IMG/VR virus record: IMGVR_UViG_3300036791_000426
Span: 1-46,496 of that record
DNA length: 46,496 nucleotides
Origin: a virus
Strand: one strand, 5' to 3'
In this document: piece after piece, positions 32,928-40,805 of the stretch
Position numbering within the stretch: position 1 is the stretch's first letter
Layout: the number at the start of each line of letters is the position of its first letter
The notes under the pieces: model-generated
What the model was told of the DNA's origin: nothing
Databases searched by the model: none
The model's input: the letters and a program-made list of their open reading frames with translations, nothing else
Program-made: the position numbers and the translations under genes

Positions 32928-33115
32928 GGGTCGCTGTCCGGGCGGGTCAGCGCGGCCAGCTGCTTGGCCTGGGCCAGCAGCGCCAGGATATCGCTTTTCA
33001 GCGCCTCCTGGGCGTCGGCATAGCTGCCCTCGGGACCGTAGGCCGCCATCAGCGGGCCGATATAGTCGCCGGGCTCTGTGGCGAAGGTCGCTAGGCGACG
33101 GGCGGCCTCAGACAT
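32924..33115 (-). CDS. 63-aa hypothetical protein
   Basis: ATG 33115 with AGGAGG upstream. RRLATFATEPGDYIGPLMAA, then helical DAQEALKSDILALLAQAKQL. Function unknown. Confidence 0.55.
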   Translation of the reverse strand: MSEAARRLATFATEPGDYIGPLMAAYGPEGSYADAQEALKSDILALLAQAKQLAALTRPDSDP

Positions 33116-33377
33116 CGCGGCCTCCTGCCAGGATCGCGCGCGGATCGGGCGGCGGGTCGCGCATGAAGTCGTGCGCCCAATCCTGGGTGTATCCGCAGGC
33201 CGGGCAGAGCCAGCCGTTGGGGTTGGCGACCAGCACCCCGCCGTCAGATTGGCCCAGCAGGGCCGCAGACTGCGCGTGGGCGGCGTCGTGGCGGTAAAAG
33301 GGGTGGACGCTGCCGGCCGCCTGCCAGCGGTTAAGCGCGGCCACCGTGGCGGCATCCCAAGGGGCGGTGATCTTCAT
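33108..33377 (-). CDS. Hypothetical protein with CPACGYTQ zinc-like knuckle
   Basis: 89 aa. TVAALNRWQAAGSVHPFYRH, VANPNGWLCPACGYTQDWAH. The pair CPAC with nearby His and HPFYxHD give a possible metal site. Short phage proteins with VxxLNxWQxxGxxHPFTC are common; function unknown. Overlaps the next gene by 8 nt. Confidence 0.6.
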   Translation of the reverse strand: MKITAPWDAATVAALNRWQAAGSVHPFYRHDAAHAQSAALLGQSDGGVLVANPNGWLCPACGYTQDWAHDFMRDPPPDPRAILAGGRDV

Positions 33378-33469
33378 CGCAGCACCAGCGCCAAGGCCGC
33401 CCAGAGGGCCAGCCATGCCAGGATCGCCCAGACCGCGACGCCGACGCGGCTAATCAGCCTGCCGATCAT
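33374..33469 (-). CDS. 31-aa single-helix membrane peptide
   Basis: MIGRLISRVGVAVWAILAWL, then LWAALALVLR. GGGAGG before the ATG and ATGA/TGATG overlaps at both ends argue that it is translated. One membrane helix. Confidence 0.55.
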   Translation of the reverse strand: MIGRLISRVGVAVWAILAWLALWAALALVLR

Positions 33470-34041
33470 CACAGCCTCCCGGCCAGGACGGCGCGCTCGA
33501 TTTCGGTCAAATCCCAGGCGGCCAGCACGATCCAGAGGTCTGCCAGGCCGACGCGCCGGATCAGCATCGGGTCTTTCGGCGGGACCGGCCGCCATTCGGC
33601 TTCGTAGAGGATGTGGTAGTTCTGCAAGCCGCGCTTGGGCCGCAGATGGATCGGCACCAGCGGCGTCATCGACGCATAGTGCCGGCCCCACTTGCGCGGG
33701 CGAGGCGTGAAGCTGCCGGCGGGCAGATCGATATAGGTCCGATGGTGGGCGTCGCGCGCCCAGGCGTGGGTCGAGAATCGCGCGCCGCCGTTCTCGCGCA
33801 TGTAGAGGTGGCATTCAGGCGCGTCGGCGCGGACGATGGCCAGCTGCGGCAACTCATCCTCGCCCAGCCCGGCGGCGGCGATGCTGGCCAGCGCGCGGAT
33901 GACCATGCGGTTCTTCGCGATGGCGTCATAGACGCGCAAAATCTCGAGATCGACCGGCGTCGAGTAGTGCCGGTGTTCCTGATATTTGCGCCGCAGCTGG
34001 GCGGCCTCCTCGCGGTCAACGGTGATCGTCTCGGCGTGCAT
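33469..34041 (-). CDS. Hypothetical protein
   Basis: 190 aa from ATG 34041. Helical start (REEAAQLRRKYQEHRHY), then DLEILRVYDAIAKNRMVIRA, LPQLAIVRADAPECHLYM, RTYIDLPAG, then VPIHLRPKRGLQNYHILYEA, EWRPVPPKDPMLIRRVGLAD. The layout occurs in conserved phage early proteins of unknown role. The 180 bp upstream (34042-34221) have no convincing gene, though an open frame runs through them. Confidence 0.6.
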   Translation of the reverse strand: MHAETITVDREEAAQLRRKYQEHRHYSTPVDLEILRVYDAIAKNRMVIRALASIAAAGLGEDELPQLAIVRADAPECHLYMRENGGARFSTHAWARDAHHRTYIDLPAGSFTPRPRKWGRHYASMTPLVPIHLRPKRGLQNYHILYEAEWRPVPPKDPMLIRRVGLADLWIVLAAWDLTEIERAVLAGRL

Positions 34042-34221
34042 GTCCTTGATCCTGGCCCGGTTGATTGAGGCGAGAAGGCCACGGCGCTCGCCGGGCGGCG
34101 CTTGGCCGTGGCCCTGCCGTTGCCGCCGGGTCGATCCACAGGAACGGCGGCTTCTTGGCCCGACCGGGCTCGTTTTGGGGGCCAGCCCTGGCCGGCTCGT
34201 CCGCAAGGCGCGGGCCGCACC

Positions 34222-34608
34222 CTACGAACCTCGAAACGTCACATGATGATCGGCTGCGAAGCGATGGATGGCGTCCAGCAGCCGGGCGAACTCGCTGACC
34301 GTCAGCGCGCTGGAGGAGGTGTTCAGGTTGACCCAGCCGCGCCCGTCCAGCGCCGGCACGATCCGCGATCCGCGATCCATGTCGGCCAGGAACAAGAGCT
34401 TCCAATCGTCGGGCGGCAGCTGCTGGCCATGCCAATCCAGCTGCTCCGCGATGTCGGTCAGCGCGGCCCACATCGCGGCGTTCTGCGCGGCGGTGCGCTT
34501 CTGCGGCGTCGCGAACGTCACCAGCGTCCCGTCCTCGCTGCTCCAGGCCCAGGCGGCGGCCTTGTGTCTGGCTGTCGGGTTGGTCAGCCGGATCGCGGCC
34601 TGCGGCAT
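34222..34608 (-). CDS. NinB-like recombination protein
   Basis: 128 aa. RTAAQNAAMWAALTDIAEQL, then LPPDDWKLLFLADMDRGSR, STSALTVSEF-type C-terminus (SSSALTVSEFARLLDAIHRF) match NinB, the lambda Orf-type single-strand-binding recombination mediator. It sits in one operon with ERF and YqaJ proteins, completing a Red-like system. Confidence 0.85.
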   Translation of the reverse strand: MPQAAIRLTNPTARHKAAAWAWSSEDGTLVTFATPQKRTAAQNAAMWAALTDIAEQLDWHGQQLPPDDWKLLFLADMDRGSRIVPALDGRGWVNLNTSSSALTVSEFARLLDAIHRFAADHHVTFRGS

Positions 34609-34620
34609 GGTCGGCGGCCC

Positions 34621-34911
34621 TCATTGCAGCGTGCCTTGCGCGGCCTGCCGGCGGACTAGCTCGCGCAGCGACAGGTCAACGGCGGCGAAGTCCTCGCGGA
34701 CGCCATTGCGCGCTTCGCCAAGGTCAACGTCGCCATCCGCGACCAGCTGGGCGATCACGCTGGCGTAGGCGGTCAGCAGAATCCGCACCAGCGTCGCCGC
34801 CGCCGTCTCGGGCGTCAGCCGTTCGGCCAGTTCGGTCGCGACCTCGCGGATGACGCTGGACGCGATGACCACCGGCTGATCGGCGGGATCGAGCGCCGGA
34901 TAAACCTTCAT
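34621..34911 (-). CDS. Hypothetical helical protein
   Basis: 96 aa from ATG 34911, overlapping the exonuclease stop. VIREVATELAERLTPETAAA, LVRILLTAYASVIAQLVADG, LRELVRRQAAQG. Helical. Between exonuclease and NinB genes; may assist recombination, but this is position only. Confidence 0.55.
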   Translation of the reverse strand: MKVYPALDPADQPVVIASSVIREVATELAERLTPETAAATLVRILLTAYASVIAQLVADGDVDLGEARNGVREDFAAVDLSLRELVRRQAAQGTLQ

Positions 34912-35546
34912 GCGGCTAGCTCCTGGCGACCATAGCGTTCCGTCAGCTGGTCGATCCGCCCGGCAATCTCGGCCAGGAAGCGCGTCACCTGGGTTTCCAG
35001 TTCGATGATCTGGCTGGTGTCGCGGAAGACCCGTTCCACATGCAGCTGCATCGACTCCGGCAGGCGCGGATCGAACGAAACGTAGTCGCACCAGCTGCGG
35101 CCGGTGCAAGCCATCTGCCATTGCATCTGGAGAACGTGCGCGCCGTCGATCTGGCCGGGCTCGCTCAGCAGCCGGTCCAGGTGCGTCGCGATGTTCGGGC
35201 ATTTGATTTCGACCAGCCCGTCGCTGTCCACATACCCGTCCGGGCTCGCGCCGCTCCAGGCGACCTCGGGGTGGTCGAGGAAGCCGGCGGCCTGGACGAT
35301 CTGGCCGCAGCGGTCGGCGTAGACCAGCCGCGCCTCGTCCTCATGGTCGATCCCCCATTGCATCGGCGCGCTGACATAGTTGGCGCAGGGTCGCCCGGTC
35401 ATCCGCTCCGCGATGATGTCGGCCGCATAGTTGACCCGCAGCGCCGACCAGCCGGTTTTCGTCCTGGCGACGACATCGCTGATCCGGCTGGCGGTCGCCT
35501 TGCCCAGCCGCTGCGCATACCATTCCGGCGTCCGCTGCTGGATCAT
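34908..35546 (-). CDS. YqaJ / lambda-exonuclease family nuclease
   Basis: 212 aa. QRTPEWYAQRLGKATASRIS at the N-terminus, then SGASPDGYV (acid), LVEIKCP (E-x-K) and HVLQMQWQMACTG give the PD-(D/E)XK exonuclease core of the YqaJ family. It should degrade one strand of a double-strand end to feed the ERF annealing protein encoded upstream. Confidence 0.9.
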   Translation of the reverse strand: MIQQRTPEWYAQRLGKATASRISDVVARTKTGWSALRVNYAADIIAERMTGRPCANYVSAPMQWGIDHEDEARLVYADRCGQIVQAAGFLDHPEVAWSGASPDGYVDSDGLVEIKCPNIATHLDRLLSEPGQIDGAHVLQMQWQMACTGRSWCDYVSFDPRLPESMQLHVERVFRDTSQIIELETQVTRFLAEIAGRIDQLTERYGRQELAA

Positions 35547-35716
35547 TCGTCACCTGCAATCAGGCGGCCCGTTTCGAGGCGGTGCGCGATTTCGAGCCAG
35601 AGTTCGGCGACCGCACTGAGCGAGCGACCGGTGCGCTCGGCTTCGGCTTTCAGTGCAGCCCGCATTTCGCCGGTTATCCGGGCGTTGAGGACGCTTCGCT
35701 TGCCGCCTTTTTTCAT
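35543..35716 (-). CDS. Ribbon-helix-helix DNA-binding protein (Arc/CopG-like)
   Basis: 57 aa: SVLNARITGEMRAALKAEAE, then RTGRSLSAVAELWLEIA form the strand-helix-helix of an RHH repressor. ATGA overlap with the exonuclease gene. It may autoregulate the recombination operon. Confidence 0.75.
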   Translation of the reverse strand: MKKGGKRSVLNARITGEMRAALKAEAERTGRSLSAVAELWLEIAHRLETGRLIAGDE

Positions 35717-36393
35717 TGAGCCGGCACCTGTTCGTCGCCGCCAGGAGGGGCGGTCAGTTCGCCCTTCCGCCGCTCGTAAAGGTCATCGATCCGCTTGGCG
35801 GTCTTCGGGTCTTCGGCCTTGAGTTCGGCCCGCAGGCCGGCGGCCAGTTCCCAGGCCCGCGCCAGATCGGTCCACAGCTTGATGTCGCGCAGCGTCGTCT
35901 CCAGGCGTCGGACCCGCTCGCCGCGATCCGGCCGCTGCGGCTCAGCCTGTTGCAGCGGCGGACGCTGGACGCCGACCGCCCCCTCCGCATCGTCATCCTC
36001 GCCGGCCGGCGCAACGGTCAGGATCGCTTGCAGCGCCTGCCGGCGCGCGTAGGTCAGCGCGGACCCGATCCCTTGGGCGTCGTTGCGGCTGACCGGGACA
36101 AGGTGCGTCGCCCGCAGCCACTGGCCGCTGCTGTGCATCAGGATCGTCGTCACCTGGACCGCGCCGGCCGCCGATGTGACCGGCTGGAGGACGCTGATCC
36201 CATGCTCGTTCAGGGCGGGCAGGACCGCTTCCGCGATCTCGGTCAGCGAGGCGTAACGGTTGTTGAAGTGCGGATTCGTCGCGTCCTTCTGGACCCGCGC
36301 GATAGCGGCCTGCGCAGCTGGCAGGGCCTTGGCCAGTTCCCCGATGTCCGGGCTGGTTTCGATGTCCACGGTTCTGCCTTCGGGTTGCATCAT
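35713..36393 (-). CDS. ERF-family single-strand annealing protein
   Basis: 226 aa. IGELAKALPAAQAAIARVQK, NPHFNNRYASLTEIAEAVLP, LNEHGISVLQP, MHSSGQWL and GSALTYARRQALQAIL are the ERF core; the C-terminus is helical and basic. It anneals complementary single strands during phage recombination. First gene of the second minus-strand operon, transcribed from the 36394-36685 control region. ATG 36393 or 36390 can start it. Confidence 0.9.
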   Translation of the reverse strand: MMQPEGRTVDIETSPDIGELAKALPAAQAAIARVQKDATNPHFNNRYASLTEIAEAVLPALNEHGISVLQPVTSAAGAVQVTTILMHSSGQWLRATHLVPVSRNDAQGIGSALTYARRQALQAILTVAPAGEDDDAEGAVGVQRPPLQQAEPQRPDRGERVRRLETTLRDIKLWTDLARAWELAAGLRAELKAEDPKTAKRIDDLYERRKGELTAPPGGDEQVPAQ

Positions 36394-36423
36394 TCGACCG
36401 CCGTTTTCGTCCGCTCACGGCGT

Positions 36424-36479
36424 GTCAGGTTGCGCCAACTTCTGACAGGTTGCGCCAAACTCAGACATGCTGTGACAGT
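36424..36479 (+). repeat. Three tandem 16-bp repeats at 20-bp pitch
   Basis: GTCAGGTTGCGCCAAC (36424), GACAGGTTGCGCCAAA (36444) and GACATGCTGTGACAGT (36464). The first two share CAGGTTGCGCCAA exactly. The spacing of two helical turns and the near-identical units look like operators or plasmid-type iterons. They lie upstream of the ERF gene. Confidence 0.7.
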
Positions 36480-36480
36480 A

Positions 36481-36496
36481 TTCACCCCGCGACCAC
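36481..36496 (+). repeat. Fourth related block shared with the integrase control region
   Basis: CACCCCGCGACCA here matches CACCCCGCGACAA at 29658-29670, and in both places it follows CATGCTGTGACA. Pitch from the previous unit is 17 bp rather than 20. Confidence 0.5.
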
Positions 36497-36637
36497 CGCC
36501 TCAAAACAACCATAAGGTGACGCCGCGCAAGACGGCGCAAGCAGATCGACACCTAGTCCTTGATCGGCCCGGCCCCGGTGCTGCGCAAGTCCTAGCAACA
36601 GGCCCGCTTGATCCGTCAGTCAACGAACATTCGCGCC

Positions 36638-36680
36638 CGCGATTACCCGTTGTCAACGCGGATTTTCGCGCTTACCCGTT
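36638..36680 (+). repeat. 14-bp direct repeat CGCGMTTACCCGTT before the HTH gene
   Basis: CGCGATTACCCGTT at 36638-36651 and CGCGCTTACCCGTT at 36667-36680, 29 bp apart, the second ending 5 nt before ATG 36686. A repressor bound here would block initiation, suggesting autoregulation. Confidence 0.5.
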
Positions 36681-36685
36681 AGGTT

Positions 36686-36895
36686 ATGGGTGCGACAACT
36701 GAAGGGATGAGGCGGGTCGCCAGCGTCGCTCAGCGCGTCGGCCTGGCCGCTTTTGCCGACGCCTCGGGCGTCCCGGAATCGACCCTGCGGAGCTACCGAG
36801 ATAGGGGGTGGACGGCTGAATCGCTGATGATCTGCGAGCGGCTGATCGCGACCGCTGACCGGCTGGATCGGGCCGGTCAGGCGCGCGGCGCGTGA
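36686..36895 (+). CDS. Small HTH protein, candidate Cro-like regulator
   Basis: 69 aa. LAAFADASGVPESTLRSYRDRGW fits a helix-turn-helix like those of Cro-type proteins that act early in lytic growth. No clear Shine-Dalgarno precedes ATG 36686 (or in-frame ATG 36707), so the mRNA may be leaderless or weakly translated. It is first in the rightward early block and has repeated elements just upstream. Confidence 0.65.
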   Translation: MGATTEGMRRVASVAQRVGLAAFADASGVPESTLRSYRDRGWTAESLMICERLIATADRLDRAGQARGA

Positions 36896-36899
36896 CGCC

Positions 36900-37388
36900 G
36901 TGCTTGTCCTCGGCATCGACCCTGGAAGCTCTGGCGCTCTCGCGATTTTGAACACGGCCGGCGAATTGATCGGCATCGAAGACATGCCGTCGCTGCCCGA
37001 GGCCAATGGCCGCAGGGCCACCAACGCGGCGCTCCTGGCCGGGATCATCGCGCGGTCGGGGGCCGAGCGGATTTTCTGCGAGTACGTCGGGGCGCGGCCC
37101 ACGGACGGGTCGGTGCAGGCGTTCGCCTTTGGCCGGGCGCGCGGCATCATCGAGGGGATCGCCGGGGCCTTCGATCTGGAGATCGTCTGGCTGACGCCGC
37201 CGGTCTGGAAGCGGTTCGCGGGCGTCCCGCCGGGCAAGGAACACAAGCAGGTTGCGCGCACCAAGGCGGTCGCGCGCTGGCCTGGGCAGGCTGAGCTATT
37301 CGCCCGCAAGTGCGATGTTGACCGCGCCGAGGCGGCGCTGATCGGACTCTGCGGCGTCAGCCGGCCAGCGACCGCGAGGGCAGCATGA
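36900..37388 (+). CDS. RuvC-like Holliday junction resolvase
   Basis: 162 aa from GTG 36900. The RNase H-like acids are visible: GIDPGSSGA (D), FCEYVGARP (E) and DVDRAEAALIG (two D). AFAFGRARGIIEGIAGA and PPVWKRFAGV are typical of phage RuvC-type nucleases. It would resolve branched DNA before packaging. The stop overlaps the DUF3102 gene ATG (ATGA). Confidence 0.85.
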   Translation: MLVLGIDPGSSGALAILNTAGELIGIEDMPSLPEANGRRATNAALLAGIIARSGAERIFCEYVGARPTDGSVQAFAFGRARGIIEGIAGAFDLEIVWLTPPVWKRFAGVPPGKEHKQVARTKAVARWPGQAELFARKCDVDRAEAALIGLCGVSRPATARAA

Positions 37389-38296
37389 ACGAGCTAGTCC
37401 TGATCCCGAGCGCAGACGACATCACCCTGGCGGAGCATGCGGCGGTGATCCGCGTCCTCGGCAAGCGGGTGGTCGGCGACATCATCGAGATCGGCCGCCG
37501 GCTTCACGCCTGCAAGGAACAGGTCGGCCACGGCGGCTGGCTCCCTTGGCTCGACCGCGAGTTCGGGTGGAGCGCGGACACCGCAGAGCGGTTCATGCAA
37601 GTCCACGCGCTGGCGGACAAAATCCGCACTGTGCGGAATTTGGAAATCCCGGTGACGGGCCTCTACCTGCTGGCCACGCCCTCGACCCCGGCCGAGGTGC
37701 AGCAAGCGGTCATCGAGCGCGCCGAGGCCGGCGACGCGCCGACCGCCGCCGAAATCAAGCAGATGATCGCGGACGCCAAGGCGCAGACTGAGAGCGACGC
37801 GGACGCGCGCTTGCAGCGCGAGCGGACGCACTATGAGGGCAAGCTGGGCGAGGTCAGGCGCGAAGCCGACCGGCGCGAGGCGGCGGTGCGCGAGGAGTAC
37901 GACGGCAAGCTGATCCTCGACCCTGCCGACATCGAGCAGGCGCTGGCCGAGCGCACGGCCCCGCTAAAGGCCAGGATCGAACGCTACGAGAAGCGGCTGG
38001 CGGAACTGACGGAGCGCGAGGAGCGGCGCAAGGCCGCCAAGCCGGCGATGCCTGCGCAGCCGCCCATAGACAGCACCGCGCACACAGCTTCGACGATGAT
38101 CGCCGGGAGTCTGGAACGGCTGACGCCGCATCTGGCGGTGACGCCCGCCACCGTCATCGCTGTCGAACAGCGACTGCTGAGCGCCACCGGACAGACGCTT
38201 CAGCAGCGGATCGGCCGGATGGTCAGGGACGCCGAGACGGTGCGTGCTTGGCTGGATGAGTTCTGCCGCGAGGCGCAGCTATTGCTGGAGGCTTAG
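37385..38296 (+). CDS. DUF3102 protein with coiled coil
   Basis: 303 aa. Residues ~20-70 (GKRVVGDIIEIGRRLHACKE, GGWLPWLDREFGWSADTAERF) match DUF3102, a phage and plasmid domain with an HTH-like core. Residues ~125-225 are a charged coiled coil. The C-terminus (LQQRIGRMVRDAETVRAWLD) is helical. Probably a DNA-binding replication or partition accessory; function not established. Confidence 0.8.
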   Translation: MNELVLIPSADDITLAEHAAVIRVLGKRVVGDIIEIGRRLHACKEQVGHGGWLPWLDREFGWSADTAERFMQVHALADKIRTVRNLEIPVTGLYLLATPSTPAEVQQAVIERAEAGDAPTAAEIKQMIADAKAQTESDADARLQRERTHYEGKLGEVRREADRREAAVREEYDGKLILDPADIEQALAERTAPLKARIERYEKRLAELTEREERRKAAKPAMPAQPPIDSTAHTASTMIAGSLERLTPHLAVTPATVIAVEQRLLSATGQTLQQRIGRMVRDAETVRAWLDEFCREAQLLLEA

Positions 38297-38297
38297 C

Positions 38298-38978
38298 ATG
38301 GTCGGACCTGAAGAATATTCCCGCAAGGACATCATCGCCAATACCAAAGACCTCTCCAGGCTGCTGCGTGTAGCCAAAAAACAGGCGCTAAAGAAGGGTA
38401 ATCGCGACTCGATAGACGTCACGCAGTCGATGTTTGAGCATGTTAGGAAGGTACGAAGCCCGATCAACGACTTCACGGTGCTTTGGATGCTGTGCCTGAA
38501 GTATGCCGGCAACTCCAGGGAAGCAGCGCCCGACGACGATTTTGACGAGCTATATCAGGGTTTGTTGTTCGACCGTGGCGACTACCCGATCCAGCGTCTT
38601 GGCGACCCTGAAGTGGTGATCGACGGTAAGGTGGTCGCGCTGTTCCACCGCAATACCGGCAAATGGGTCGAAGTTAAGCCGGACGGCAAGGAAGTCCCTG
38701 CCAAGCCCGAGCGCATCGCCGCCTACAAGACGCTGGCCAGGACGCCGCATCTCGCCACCGATATCGTTCCGGTCAGGGAGTTCACCGTCGAGGACGGCGA
38801 CCAGCGCACCCAGCAGATGATCGACAACCTCGGCCGCGCCGATGCGGCGCTGGCCCGCTGGCGGCGTGGCTGGGCGCTGATCCGACCGCTTCTGGAGGAA
38901 CACGACGGCTGGATGCTTGGCCGGGCGGTGGACGACTTGCGCGACCGGGACGAGTGGCCCGCCGATCTAGATGATTGA
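38298..38978 (+). CDS. Hypothetical protein of mixed codon use
   Basis: 226 aa from ATG 38298. A basic N-terminal third (DLSRLLRVAKKQALKKGNRD), PINDFTVLWMLCLKYAGN, then GDPEVVIDGKVVALFHRNTG and a helical acidic C-terminus (WRRGWALIRPLLEEHDGWML). The first ~100 codons are visibly richer in A/T than neighbours, suggesting a more recent origin. No family recognised. It lies between DUF3102 and the primase-helicase. Confidence 0.65.
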   Translation: MVGPEEYSRKDIIANTKDLSRLLRVAKKQALKKGNRDSIDVTQSMFEHVRKVRSPINDFTVLWMLCLKYAGNSREAAPDDDFDELYQGLLFDRGDYPIQRLGDPEVVIDGKVVALFHRNTGKWVEVKPDGKEVPAKPERIAAYKTLARTPHLATDIVPVREFTVEDGDQRTQQMIDNLGRADAALARWRRGWALIRPLLEEHDGWMLGRAVDDLRDRDEWPADLDD

Positions 38979-39008
38979 CGCCGCCGCTTTGGCGACGGGA
39001 GGCGTTTC

Positions 39009-40805
39009 ATGCCCGACTTCCGCGACAGCGGCCCGCGCCTTGTCATCGAGGACGTTTGCGCGGCGCTGCACGGCACGCTGAGCCATGACAATCAGGGCCG
39101 GCGCGTGATCCGCTGTCCTGGGCCTGGACACTCCCGCCATGACCTGTCGCTGTCGGTCTGGGTGGACGACGACGAGCCGGACGGCTTCGGCGTGCTGTCG
39201 TTCAGCGACGCCGACCAGGACATCGCCCAGCTGCGCGATTGGGTCCGGCAACAATGCGGGCTGCCAGCCTGGAAACCCAACGGCGGCCACGCCAACGGCC
39301 ACGCCAAGGCGCAGGCCAGCGAGATCACCGCGAAGTACGTCTACGAGGACGAGGGCGGCCAGCCGGTCCTGCGCGTCAATCGCACCAAGGCGAAGAAGTT
39401 CTTGCAGGAGCGACCGGACGGTCGCGGCGGCTGGGAATGGGGCGGGATCGATGCGCTGGCCAAGGTGCCGTTCAAGTTGCCCGATCTGGTCGAGGCCATC
39501 GGGCTGGGCCGGACGGTCTTCATCTGCGAGGGCGAGAAGGGATCGCTGTCGCTGATCGAACGCGGCTATGCGGCGACCTGTAGTCCGGGCGGCGCAGGCA
39601 AGTGGCCGGTGCATTTCGCCAAATGGTTTGCCGGCGCGTCGGTCGTCATCCTGCCGGACAACGACGAGCCCGGCCGCAGCCATGCGACGAAGGTCGAAGC
39701 CAACCTGATCGGCGTCGCGGCCGATGTCCGAGTCCGCCGCCTGCCCGGCCTACCATTAGGCGGCGATGTCTTCGATTTCCTCCAGGGCGGCGGCGATCCG
39801 GCGATCATAGCCGATCTGCCGGATGGTCCGCCGCCGCGCGGCCATACTGCGGCCGAGCTATGGAACATGAACTTCCCGCCGATCCAGTTTGCGGTGCCGC
39901 TCTACATCGCTGAAGGGCTGACGCTCCTGGCCGGCGCGCCCAAGCGCGGCAAGTCTTGGCTGGCGCTCGATGTCTGCGTCTCGGTCGCGGATGGCGGCTA
40001 TACGCTGGGCGATCAGCATTGCCAGCCGGGCGATGTTCTCTACTGCGCGCTGGAGGACAGCGAGCGCCGGATGAAGTCCCGGCTGCGGACGTTCTGCTCG
40101 CGATCAGGCCGCCCGCCAGGCCGGTTGACGATCTGGTTCAACAACGACCTCCCCAGGCTGGGCATGGGCTGCGAGGAAGCCCTGCGCGAATGGATCGCCA
40201 GCTGCGCCGCGCCCCGGCTGATCGTCATCGACACGCTGAACTACATCAGGCCCGAGCGCGCCCGCGACGAGGAGCCCTACAGCTACGATTATCGGTCGGT
40301 GATCGGCTTGCAGCGGCTGGCGTCGGAGTTCGGGATCGCAATCGTCGTCATCCACCACACGCGCAAGAGCGCCGCCGACGACTACCTGGAAAGCGTCAGC
40401 GGGACGAACGGGCTGACCGGCGGATCAGACGCCGTGATGGTCCTGGAACGCCAGGGCGACGGCTCGACGGTCTTCAAGGGTCGCGGCCGGGACATCGAGG
40501 AGTTCGAGCTAGCCGCGCGCTTCGACAAGGAAGAATGCCGCTGGTCGGTCATGGGCAACGCGGCCGAGTCGCGGCTGTCCGAGACGAAGGCGAAAATCCT
40601 GAAGCATCTGCGCGACGCCGGGTGGTTCCTGACGCCGGCCGAGATCGCCAGCCAGACCGGGCTGCGCCGCAGCGTGGTCGATCAGCGGCTGTTCCACATG
40701 GTCAAGGAAGGCGAGGTCCGGCGGGTCGGGCGCGGCAAATATGGTCTGCCCGAGCATGAGATTGCGGGCGGCAAGACCGACGACGACGAGTCCGACGATG
40801 ACTGA
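39009..40805 (+). CDS. Primase-helicase: Toprim plus RepA-like AAA ATPase
   Basis: 598 aa. The N-terminus has a Cys/His cluster (RCPGPGHSRHD) like primase zinc-binding domains, then a Toprim region (FICEGEKGSLSLIERG, VVILPDNDEPG). An AAA_25/RepA-type helicase follows: Walker A GAPKRGKSW, Walker B RLIVIDTLNYI, motif IAIVVIHHTRK. A C-terminal winged helix (TPAEIASQTGLRRSVVDQRL) and acidic tail end it. It should prime and unwind DNA at the phage origin. An inverted-repeat cluster follows directly. Confidence 0.9.
   Translation: MPDFRDSGPRLVIEDVCAALHGTLSHDNQGRRVIRCPGPGHSRHDLSLSVWVDDDEPDGFGVLSFSDADQDIAQLRDWVRQQCGLPAWKPNGGHANGHAKAQASEITAKYVYEDEGGQPVLRVNRTKAKKFLQERPDGRGGWEWGGIDALAKVPFKLPDLVEAIGLGRTVFICEGEKGSLSLIERGYAATCSPGGAGKWPVHFAKWFAGASVVILPDNDEPGRSHATKVEANLIGVAADVRVRRLPGLPLGGDVFDFLQGGGDPAIIADLPDGPPPRGHTAAELWNMNFPPIQFAVPLYIAEGLTLLAGAPKRGKSWLALDVCVSVADGGYTLGDQHCQPGDVLYCALEDSERRMKSRLRTFCSRSGRPPGRLTIWFNNDLPRLGMGCEEALREWIASCAAPRLIVIDTLNYIRPERARDEEPYSYDYRSVIGLQRLASEFGIAIVVIHHTRKSAADDYLESVSGTNGLTGGSDAVMVLERQGDGSTVFKGRGRDIEEFELAARFDKEECRWSVMGNAAESRLSETKAKILKHLRDAGWFLTPAEIASQTGLRRSVVDQRLFHMVKEGEVRRVGRGKYGLPEHEIAGGKTDDDESDDD

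Larger units (their letters stand above)
36394..36685. promoter_or_regulatory. Divergent control region between ERF operon and HTH regulator
   Basis: 292 bp with no gene seen. It contains three 16-bp repeats at exact 20-bp pitch (36424-36479), a fourth related block (36481-36496), and a 14-bp direct repeat just before the plus-strand regulator gene. TTGTCA at 36650-36655 could be a -35 box. It shares repeat sequences with the region before the integrase. Confidence 0.65.

Noticed and set aside
34042-34221. Possible gene in the 180-bp gap before NinB
   Set aside because: Two minus-strand frames are open, but they have Arg/Pro-rich shadow-like composition and no ribosome-binding site or coupling.
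36424-36496. CRISPR-like array
   Set aside because: Units are 16 bp with about 4-bp gaps, only three or four copies, and no spacers of 30 bp or cas genes; operator or iteron repeats fit better.
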